Source: Blastococcus sp. TML/M2B (GTDB lineage Bacteria; Actinomycetota; Actinomycetes; Mycobacteriales; Geodermatophilaceae). From it: a stretch of DNA of 64,000 nt. Below are positions 53,556-64,000 of this stretch, in pieces. The stretch's first letter is position 1. Every line of letters begins with the position of its first letter. The stretch is taken from assembly GCF_016612865.1 (NCBI RefSeq), contig NZ_JAENZZ010000002.1, positions 1,798,001-1,862,000 on the forward strand. The letters run 5' to 3'. Made by a program: the position numbers and the translations under genes. The notes under the pieces are model-generated. The model was not told the origin of the DNA, did no database searches, and saw nothing but the letters and a program-made list of their open reading frames with translations.

Positions 53556-55124
53556 TCAGCGGGTTGCCGTGCGGCGCCGTGCCGCGACGAGGGCGAGGCC
53601 ACCGGTCGCCACCAGGCCGGTGGCGAGCCCCAGCAGAGCCACGGGTTCGGCACCGGTGCGGGCCAGCGCCGGCCGGGCCCCGCGGGCTGCTGCGGCGTCT
53701 TGCGGAATCGTCCCGGTCGGGCCGGCCGGTGCAGCCGCGATCTCCTCACCGGCGAGCGAGACGTAGCCGACGGTGCCGGCGGCGGTCACGGTGATCCACG
53801 CGGTGCTGGACACGGGCGAGCCGTCGGGGGCGGTGCCGCTCAGGATGATCCGGTGCTTGCCCGGCTCCACGGACGCCGGCAGGTTGCTCAGGAGCCAGAA
53901 GTTGCCGGAGGAGTCGGTGACGCCGGTGGCCAGGGTCACCGGGGTCGAGTGCAGCTCGGCGATCCACGGGGAGTTCGGCTTCAGGCCGCCACCGGCCATC
54001 CGGACGGGCGCGCCGGCCACCCTGTCCCCCTGCCCGAACAACGGTTCCACGACGACGCCGCTACCGGTGATCGTCGGCACGACCCGGACGTCGTCGACGA
54101 GGAGCAGCGACGACGCGGAGCCACTCCAGTCGTGGTCGTACGCGCCCGCGACCACCACCACGCGGTAGGTGCCGCCGGGCGGCAGCGCCGCCGCGGCGCT
54201 CCGCCAGCCCGTGGTGCTCCCGGTGGAGTCGAGCAGTTCGTACTGGTGGCACGAGTCCACGTCGAGGGCGTAGGCCAGCACGTGGTGGTCCTGCACGCTG
54301 GACTCGCCGAACCCGCCCGTGCTGCTGGGAGCGGCCCAGTCCAGGGCGACGGAACGGCCGCTGCCGACGGTGAACGGGTCGCTGACCGCCGCCGGGCCGT
54401 GGACGACCACGCCCGGCTCCCAGGTCATGGCCCAGGTGGACAGCGCCAGCGCGCGGGACCGGGGCAGCGGGTCGATCGCGTACCAGGCGTCGGGGTCCTC
54501 GGTGCCGTCCACGACGGAGCCGAGGAGCTCGGGGTCGGCCCGGTAGAACCAGCCCTGGTCGACCGGCGGCACGTCGTCGGCGCGGAGCACCGGGTCGGGG
54601 ATGCCGGCGTACCAGGGTTCGACGGCCTCCCAGAAGGTCCGGCCCGCCTCCCCCCAGGAACTCCGCCAGTCGACGGCGCCGTCCTCGCGGAGGTAGAAGT
54701 TGCGGTACGACGGCCCCTCACCGGCGAAGCCGTGGAACACCTGACGGGCACCGGGGGCGTCCGCGGTCGTGGGCTGCCCCGCCTCGTCGATCCAGACCGG
54801 CTGCCGTGTCTCCGGGTGCAGCAGCTCCTCGTCCGGTCCGACCGGCAGATCCCGTGGGAAGACCGGCTGCGCACTGCCGTCCCAGTCCCGGAGGCCGGCG
54901 TAGGAGCTGGTGTCCCGGGAGACGCAGCCGCCGAGCGTGGTGACGCCCAGGTCGACGAGACCGCTCGTGACCGTCCACCCGGTGATCTCGGTGGCACCGA
55001 CCGGGTCGGCCTCGAGGTCGCCGTTGCCGAGCCCCCACGGAGCGGCGCCCGCGGCCGCCCACGGCAGCGCCACGGTCACCGCCGCGGCCACCCCCAGCAC
55101 GGTGGTCAGACGGCGACGGATCAC
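53556..55124 (-). CDS. LAxTG-anchored surface protein, paralogue 2
   Basis: 522 residues from GTG 55124, GAGGAG upstream. The signal peptide LTTVLGVAAAVTVALPWAAAGA is followed by GNGDLEADPVGATEITGWTV, LGGCVSRDTSSYAGLRDWD, a WxxAVEPWYAGIPDPVLRADDVPP region, then VALDWAAP and HHVLAYALDVDSCHQYELL, resembling carbohydrate-binding or jelly-roll repeats. The C-terminus has LARTG, hydrophobic helix, RRRTATR: class E sortase-type sorting signal. It is intact, unlike its frameshifted neighbour. The pair is a tandem duplication. Adhesive or structural role is likely but unproven. Confidence 0.8.
   Translation of the reverse strand: MIRRRLTTVLGVAAAVTVALPWAAAGAAPWGLGNGDLEADPVGATEITGWTVTSGLVDLGVTTLGGCVSRDTSSYAGLRDWDGSAQPVFPRDLPVGPDEELLHPETRQPVWIDEAGQPTTADAPGARQVFHGFAGEGPSYRNFYLREDGAVDWRSSWGEAGRTFWEAVEPWYAGIPDPVLRADDVPPVDQGWFYRADPELLGSVVDGTEDPDAWYAIDPLPRSRALALSTWAMTWEPGVVVHGPAAVSDPFTVGSGRSVALDWAAPSSTGGFGESSVQDHHVLAYALDVDSCHQYELLDSTGSTTGWRSAAAALPPGGTYRVVVVAGAYDHDWSGSASSLLLVDDVRVVPTITGSGVVVEPLFGQGDRVAGAPVRMAGGGLKPNSPWIAELHSTPVTLATGVTDSSGNFWLLSNLPASVEPGKHRIILSGTAPDGSPVSSTAWITVTAAGTVGYVSLAGEEIAAAPAGPTGTIPQDAAAARGARPALARTGAEPVALLGLATGLVATGGLALVAARRRTATR
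53739..53995 (-). repeat. 257-bp near-identical block, copy in paralogue 2
   Basis: Partner of 51939-52195; 98.4 percent identical by my count (differences near 52000/53800, 52014 and 52016, and 52138). Confidence 0.93.
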
Positions 55125-55272
55125 GGGGCGCTCCTCGGGCTCGCCGTGCACCCGGTGCGCACGTGCGGGAGCCGAACGCTAGAGCCGCACCAGCCCCCTG
55201 ACCTGCACACGCACCCGAGGCGCGGGGCTCGTGGGACGCACGGGCCGGACGAGGCGGCGGGACCCCGCGGCC

Positions 55273-59225
<3,953 letters not shown>

Positions 59226-59226
59226 C

Positions 59227-59311
59227 GCTGAGCGAGCGGGAGCCCGCCGGAGGCACGCCGCCGGGACGCGGGGCCGGAGGCTCCCGACCCGGTGGCGTGG
59301 ACTCGCTCAGC
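59227..59311. terminator. Nested inverted repeats after the second ABC ATPase
   Basis: GCTGAGCGAG (59227-59236) pairs with 59302-59311, and GGGAGCC (59238-59244) pairs with GGCTCCC (59279-59285) inside it. It lies between convergent genes; probably a bidirectional terminator with a complex stem. Confidence 0.55.
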
Positions 59312-59353
59312 TCGGCAGGGGTACGGCACGTGGCCGCGGTGTGATCCGCAGGA

Positions 59354-59773
59354 TCACGCGAAGTGCACAGCGTCGCAGTCGCGCAGCAGCTGGACGCAGC
59401 GCTCCTGCTCGTCGTGCTCCCCGATCGCGCCCGCGGCCGCGGCCAGCACCGTGACGCAGCGCAGGAACCCGCGGTTGGGCTCGTGCGCCCACGGCACCGG
59501 GCCGAAGCCCTTCCAGCCGTTGCGGCGCAGCGCGTCCAGCCCGCGGTGGTAGCCGGTGCGCGCGTAGGCGTAGGCCTCGATGGTGTCGGGCAGCTGCCGC
59601 TCGGTCCGGTTCAGCGCCTCCTCGGCCAGCGCGGCCCAGGCCGCGCTCACCGTGGGGTGGTGGGCGGCCACCTCGGCCGCCGGGGTGCCGGCCGCGAGCT
59701 CGCCGTCGGCCTCCGGGTTGGCGGGGAGCAGCGTCGGGTCGGGCTCACCGAGCAGGTTGTGCGAGTGCGTCAT
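59354..59773 (-). CDS. DUF3151 protein
   Basis: 139 residues from ATG 59773, two bases after the fba stop. HNLLGEPDPTLLP, AEVAAHHPTVSAAWAALAEEAL, AYAYARTGYHRGLDALRRNGWKGFGPVPWAHEPNRGFLRCV is the DUF3151 pattern. It is regularly found next to fba in actinobacteria. Function unknown; a link to glycolysis or gluconeogenesis is inferred from neighbourhood only. Confidence 0.88.
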   Translation of the reverse strand: MTHSHNLLGEPDPTLLPANPEADGELAAGTPAAEVAAHHPTVSAAWAALAEEALNRTERQLPDTIEAYAYARTGYHRGLDALRRNGWKGFGPVPWAHEPNRGFLRCVTVLAAAAGAIGEHDEQERCVQLLRDCDAVHFA

Positions 59774-59775
59774 GA

Positions 59776-60810
59776 TCAGGCGCCCTGCGACTGACCGGCC
59801 GACAGCAGGTGCTCGCACGCCTCGACGACGCGCGCGGCCATGCCGGCCTCGGCGGCCTTGAGGTAGCTGCGCGGGTCGTAGGCCTTCTTGTCGCCGACCT
59901 CGCCGTCGATCTTCAGCACGCCGTCGTACTTGCTGAACATGTGCGCGGCCACCGGGCGGGTGAAGGCGTACTGGGTGTCGGTGTCGACGTTCATCTTCAC
60001 GACGCCGTAGGAGATCGCCTCGCGGATCTCGGACTCCGCGGAGCCCGAGCCACCGTGGAAGACCAGGTTGAACGGCTTGGCGCCTTCGCCGAGGCCGAAC
60101 TCGTCGGCGACGACGTCCTGCCCCTGCTTGAGGATCTCGGGCCGCAGCTTCACGTTGCCGGGCTTGTAGACGCCGTGCACGTTGCCGAAGGTGGCGGCGA
60201 GCAGGTAGACGCCGCGCTCCCCCAGGCCGAGCTTCTGCGCGGTGCGCAGGAAGTCGCCGTCGGCGGTGTAGAGCTTCTCGTTGATCTCGGCGACGACGCC
60301 GTCCTCCTCGCCGCCGACGATGCCGATCTCCAGCTCGAGGACCAGCTTGGCCGCGGCGGAGGCCTCCATGAGCTCCTCGGCGATGTCGAGGTTCTCGCCG
60401 AGCTCGATGGCCGAGCCGTCCCACATGTGCGACTGGAACAGCGGCTCCTGGCCGGCGTCGACGCGGTCCTTGGACAGCGCGATGAGCGGGCGGACGTAGC
60501 CGTCCAGCTTGTCCTTGGGGCAGTGGTCGGTGTGCAGCGCGACGTTGACCGGGTACTTCTCGGCGACGACGTGCGCGAACTCGGCCAGGGCGACCGCCCC
60601 GGTGACCATGTCCTTTACCTTCGTGCCCGAGCCGAACTCGGCGCCGCCGGTCGAGAACTGGATGATGCCGTCGCTGCCGGCGTCCGCGAAGCCGCGCAGG
60701 GCCGCGTTGATCGTCTCCGAGGAGGTGCAGTTGATCGCCGGGTAGGCGAACCCGCCCTCCTTGGCCCGACTGATCATGTCGGCGTAGACCTCGGGGGTCG
60801 CGATGGGCAT
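59776..60810 (-). CDS. fba: Fructose-bisphosphate aldolase, class II
   Basis: 344 residues from ATG 60810. Zinc-dependent aldolase of glycolysis/gluconeogenesis. AYPAINCTSSETINAAL, VALHTDHCPKDKLDGYV (catalytic Asp and zinc His), LELEIGIVGGEEDGV (zinc Glu), AATFGNVHGVYKPGN and NLVFHGGSGSAESEI (zinc His) are intact. First gene before DUF3151. Confidence 0.96.
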   Translation of the reverse strand: MPIATPEVYADMISRAKEGGFAYPAINCTSSETINAALRGFADAGSDGIIQFSTGGAEFGSGTKVKDMVTGAVALAEFAHVVAEKYPVNVALHTDHCPKDKLDGYVRPLIALSKDRVDAGQEPLFQSHMWDGSAIELGENLDIAEELMEASAAAKLVLELEIGIVGGEEDGVVAEINEKLYTADGDFLRTAQKLGLGERGVYLLAATFGNVHGVYKPGNVKLRPEILKQGQDVVADEFGLGEGAKPFNLVFHGGSGSAESEIREAISYGVVKMNVDTDTQYAFTRPVAAHMFSKYDGVLKIDGEVGDKKAYDPRSYLKAAEAGMAARVVEACEHLLSAGQSQGA

Positions 60811-60871
60811 GCGGGGCGCTCCTGTCGTCGGCGATCTGCACTGATCGGCGCCCAGTATCCCGCCGACCCGG

Positions 60872-61481
60872 CTAGTCCGGGGGATCGGGGGCGACGACCA
60901 ACCCCAGGGTGGTGACGAGCTCGACCGCCTGGGTGACGTCGATCCGGGCCCCGGCCAGCTCGGCGTCCCGCGGGTCGAGGGCGCTCAGGTCGCTGCACGC
61001 GCAGGTCCGCGCCGCGCAGGTCGATCCCCGAGAGCTCGGCGGCGGAGAGGTCCAGCCCCCGGAGCGTCGCTCCCGCGGCGCGCGCCCCGGTGAGGTCGGC
61101 CTCGCGCATGCGGGTGCCCGCGACCGTGACCCGGGAGAGGTCGGCGCCGGGCATCAGGACGAACGACCAGTCCCCGCCGTCGACGTCCAGCAGGTCGAAG
61201 GTGCACCGCGAGAACCGGCTGCCGACGACCTTGCAGGCGGTGAACCGCGCCTGGGAGAACGAGCACCCCGTGAACGAGCAGTTCAGGAAGGCGGCGTCGG
61301 TGAAGGTGGCGGCGGTGAACCGGCAGTCGACGAAGACGCAGTCGGTGAAGACGACGCCCTCGCCGGTGGCCTCGGTCAGGTCGACCGCGGCGAACCGCAC
61401 CGCGGTGTGCTCCCGGCCGGAGAGGTCCTCCCCGTACCAGTCCACGTCGCGGATCTCGGACTCCGGCTGCGCTCCGGACAC
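60872..61481 (-). CDS. Pentapeptide-repeat protein, frameshifted near the C-terminus
   Basis: ATG 61481. After a 30-residue head, five-residue repeats of the A(D/N)LxX type run through DCVFVDCRFTAATFTDAAFLNCSFTGCSF...ADLTGARAAGATLRGLDLSAAELSGIDLRGADL, a right-handed quadrilateral beta-helix. At about 61003 the frame drifts into Arg/Pro sequence. The neighbouring frame continues sensibly (CSDLSALDPRDAELAGARIDVTQAVELVTTLGL) to TAG 60872. Length 610 bases, one too many for the repaired frame, about 202 residues. Function unknown; some relatives mimic DNA. Confidence 0.8.
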
Positions 61482-61484
61482 GGC

Positions 61485-62843
61485 TCAGCCCGTCTCGATC
61501 CGGCTGGCGACGCGGGCGGCGACGATCACCGGGTCGTACGTGGGCGAGAGCGGCGGGGCGTAGGAGAGGTCCGAGCCGGCCAGCTCCTCGGCGGTCATCC
61601 CTGCCCAGATGGCGGTGGCCAGCGTGTCGATCCGCTTGCCGCTGCCCGGCCCGCCGACGATCTGCGCGCCCAGCAGCAGCCCCGACCCGCGCTCGGTGAT
61701 GATCTTGACCGCGATCGGCTCGGCGCCGGGGTAGTAGCCCGCCCGCGTCGTCGCCTCGATCGTCTCGGTGCGGTGGTCGAAGCCGGCCTCCTCCGCCTGA
61801 GTGGTGCACAGGCCGGTGCGGGCCACCTCCAGGTCGCCCACCTTCGTCGCCGCCGTCCCGAGGACGCCGGCGAAGCGCGCCGCCCGCCCGCCGACCACCG
61901 AGCCCGCGACCCGCCCCTGCTTGTTGGCGTGGGTGCCCAGCGCGACGTGGATCGCCTCGCCGGTGAGCCGGTGGAAGGTCTGCGCGCAGTCGCCGGCGGC
62001 GAGCACCTCGGGGTGCGAGCGGCTGCGCTGGGTGTGCGCGACGTCGATGCCGCCGGTGACGCCGATCGCCAGGCCCGCCTCGCGCGCGAGCGACGCCTCC
62101 GGGCCCATGCCCAGCCCGAGGACGACGAGGTCGGCGTCGTAGCTGCCGACGTCGGTGCGCACCGCGCGCGCCTGGCCGTCGGGGCCGACCTCGATCTCGC
62201 GCACCGGCTGGTTGCTCTGCACGTCGATGCCCATCGCGGTCATGGCCGCGCAGATCCGCTCGCCCATGTCGTCGTCGAGCTGCGCCATCGGCAGCGGATC
62301 GGCGAGGACGACGGTCACCGACAGCCCGCGGGCCAGCAGCACCTCGGCCATCTCCAGCCCGATGTAGCCGCCGCCGAGGACGACGGCCCGCCTCGCGCCG
62401 GCGCCGATCGCGGCCCGGATCTCGGCGCCGTCGGCCAGCCGGTGCACGCCGAAGACGCCGTCGGCGTCCAGCCCGGGCACCGGGGGGCGGGACGGTCGGC
62501 CTCCGGTGGCCACCAGCAGGTTGTCGTAGCCGTAGGTCTGGCCGTCGGAGGCGCGCACCTTGCCGGCGTCGAGGTCGATCTCCTCGGCGCGGACGTGCGT
62601 GCGCACCGCGATGCCGTCGGCCTCGAACTGCGCCGACGTGCGGGCGATGAGCGCGTCCCGGTCGGGCACCTGCCCACCGATCCAGTAGGGGATGCCGCAG
62701 GCGGAGTAGGAGACGTCCGGGCCCTGCTCGAGGACCACGATGTCCAGGTCCGACGCGGGTCGCAGCCGGCGCGCCTGCGCGGCCGCCGACATCCCCGCGG
62801 CGTCCCCGCCGATGACGACCAGCCGATCGGTGCTCACCGCCAC
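61485..62843 (-). CDS. Pyridine-nucleotide-disulfide oxidoreductase, CoA-disulfide-reductase-like
   Basis: 452 residues from GTG 62843. FAD motif VVIGGDAAGMSAAAQARRL, single active-site Cys49 in SYSACGIPYWIGG (as in CoA-disulfide reductase and NADH oxidase), NAD motif VLGGGYIGLEMAEVLLARG, second FAD motif VLAAGDCAQ, and the C-terminal dimerisation domain with THANKQGRVAGSVVGG and YPGAEPIAVKI. It probably reduces CoA disulfide or persulfide or acts as an NADH oxidase. Its stop is three bases before the pentapeptide gene starts. Confidence 0.87.
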   Translation of the reverse strand: MAVSTDRLVVIGGDAAGMSAAAQARRLRPASDLDIVVLEQGPDVSYSACGIPYWIGGQVPDRDALIARTSAQFEADGIAVRTHVRAEEIDLDAGKVRASDGQTYGYDNLLVATGGRPSRPPVPGLDADGVFGVHRLADGAEIRAAIGAGARRAVVLGGGYIGLEMAEVLLARGLSVTVVLADPLPMAQLDDDMGERICAAMTAMGIDVQSNQPVREIEVGPDGQARAVRTDVGSYDADLVVLGLGMGPEASLAREAGLAIGVTGGIDVAHTQRSRSHPEVLAAGDCAQTFHRLTGEAIHVALGTHANKQGRVAGSVVGGRAARFAGVLGTAATKVGDLEVARTGLCTTQAEEAGFDHRTETIEATTRAGYYPGAEPIAVKIITERGSGLLLGAQIVGGPGSGKRIDTLATAIWAGMTAEELAGSDLSYAPPLSPTYDPVIVAARVASRIETG

Positions 62844-62934
62844 AGCGTGTCACCTCCCGCCGACGTCCGGCGTCCCGGACCCGTCGCCTCCCCTCACCCC
62901 GGAGCCGGCCCGCAGCCGAACCGCCGGGAGCGGC

Positions 62935-64000
62935 TCAGCGGCCGGTGAGCTCCTGCACCGCGGCCAGGTCGCGCACGCCCGCGCGGCGGATGACCTTGGG
63001 CCCGGGTTGAGCAGGCCGTCGGGGTCGAGGGCGTCCTTGATGGCGCGGTGCACGTCGAGGGCGACGGGGCCGATCTCGCGCTCCAGCCAGTCGACCTTGA
63101 TCGCGCCGACGCCGTGCTCGCCCGTGATCGTGCCGCCCATGGAGAGGCCCAGCTCGAGGATGTCGTCGAAGGCGGCGTAGGCGCGGTCCCGCTCGTCGGC
63201 GTCGGCCGCGTCGAAGGAGATGCAGGGGTGCATGTTGCCGTCGCCGGCGTGCCCGGTGACGCCGATGACCACCGCGCGCTCGCGGGCGATGGCGTCGCAG
63301 CCGTCGAGGAAGCTGGCGATCCGCGAGCGGGGCACGGCGACGTCGTCGACGAGCATGCCGCTGCGCAGCGCGGCCAGGGCCGGGAGCGCCATGCGGCGGG
63401 CCTGCAGCAGCAGGTCGCCCTCGGCGGGGTCGTCGGTGCTGTGCACGAAGTCAGCGCCCGCCTCGCGGCAGATCTGCGCCAGCGCCTCGATCTCGGCGGT
63501 CCGCGGCCTCTCCCCCGGCGTCGGACTGCGCCACGAGCAGCGAGTGGGCGCCCCGGTCCAGCTCGGCCCGGAGCAGGTCGTCGACGGCGACGATGCAGGT
63601 GTTGTCCATGACCTCCAGCAGGCTCGGGACCAGCCCGCTGGTCACCACGCGCTCGACGACCTGGCCGGTCTGCGCCGTCGTCCCGAACGAGGCGGCCAGC
63701 GTGACCGGGCGGTGCGGTGCCGGGCGCAGCGCCAGCGTCGCCTCGGTGATGACGCCGAGCGTGCCCTCCGAGCCGACGAACAGCCGCGCCAGGTCGTAGC
63801 CCGCGACGCCCTTGACCGTGCGCCGCCCGGTGCGCAGCACCCGCCCGTCGGCCAGGACCACCTCGAGGCCCAGGACGTAGTCGGTGGTGACGCCGTACTT
63901 CACGCAGCAGAGGCCACCGGAGTTGGTGGAGAGGTTGCCGCCGATCGTGCACCAGTCGTAGCTGGAGGGGTCCGGTGGGTAGAACAGCCCGTGCCCGGCG
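62935..64000 (-). CDS. GlcD-type FAD-linked oxidase (glycolate/D-lactate type), 5' end missing, two frameshifts
   Basis: The frame is open from the window edge: CTIGGNLSTNSGGLCCVKYGVTTDYVLGLEVVLADG and GRRTVKGVAGYDLARLFVGSEGTLGVITEATL form the FAD_binding_4 domain. An extra base at about 63500 shifts the frame before EIEALAQICREAGADFVHSTDDPAEG. The FAD-oxidase_C domain follows with IGVTGHAGDGNMHP, GGTITGEHGVGAIK and ALDPDGLLNPG. A second shift near 63003 precedes KVIRRAGVRDLAAVQELTGR and TGA 62935. Repaired, it has complete C-terminal motifs. The start is beyond 64000. Confidence 0.82.

Overview
This is a 64-kb piece of a very GC-rich chromosome. Mycothiol-linked formaldehyde oxidation, a DUF3073 gene, DUF3151 beside fba, LAxTG cell-wall sorting signals and many GTGA/ATGA gene overlaps point to a high-GC actinobacterium. 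I think a member of the Geodermatophilaceae or a close relative is most likely, but that is inferred from gene content and not demonstrated. Almost every gene is chromosomal housekeeping or ordinary accessory metabolism. I see no prophage, plasmid, rRNA operon, CRISPR array or classical insertion sequence.

Layout. 1-6.0 kb: the end of an MFS exporter, a YihY membrane protein, an acyl-CoA dehydrogenase and a polyhydroxyalkanoate synthase/depolymerase pair. 6.0-14.5 kb: an orphan quaternary-amine binding lipoprotein, a three-gene envelope operon (degenerate PAP2 fused to a kinase-like domain, then a lipoprotein, then a YbhN-type flippase) and a GGDEF-EAL c-di-GMP protein. 14.5-22.6 kb: small proteins, four tRNA genes (Lys; Glu-Asp-Phe), a DUF2231-Rieske protein, a GtrA protein, a metallophosphoesterase, a glycosyltransferase-like protein and a catalase-fold-like protein. 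22.6-27.4 kb: a four-gene catabolic group (phosphotriesterase-like lactonase, GMC oxidoreductase, acyl-CoA synthetase, metallo-beta-lactamase-fold hydrolase). 27.5-31.8 kb: an M23 peptidase and a complete sugar-type ABC importer. 32.0-33.1 kb: a rearranged leucine-dehydrogenase-like pseudogene and DUF3073. 33.2-56.6 kb: most of de novo purine synthesis (purM, purF, purL, purQ, purS, purC, purB, purD, purA), interleaved with mscR and its hydrolase partner, an oxalate/formate-type MFS transporter with a small subunit, rsgA, a glycerophosphodiesterase and two paralogous LAxTG surface proteins. 56.6-64 kb: a second sugar-type ABC permease/ATPase pair without a binding protein, fba with DUF3151, a pentapeptide-repeat protein, a CoA-disulfide-reductase-like flavoprotein and the 3' part of a GlcD-type FAD oxidase.

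How it fits together. The pur genes form two minus-strand operons (purD-purB-purC-[DUF559]-purS-purQ-purL and purF-purM) plus purA. Only purN/T, purE, purK and purH are missing from the IMP/AMP route here. The most unusual structural feature is a DUF559 nuclease-fold gene lying inside the purC/purS junction, bracketed by identical inverted 23-bp copies of a palindrome that has a third copy beside it. Two other palindrome families of similar design occur between convergent genes. At least seven otherwise good genes, including purF, carry single-base frameshifts, so part of the sequence may contain indel errors. The leucine-dehydrogenase locus is rearranged well beyond simple indels.
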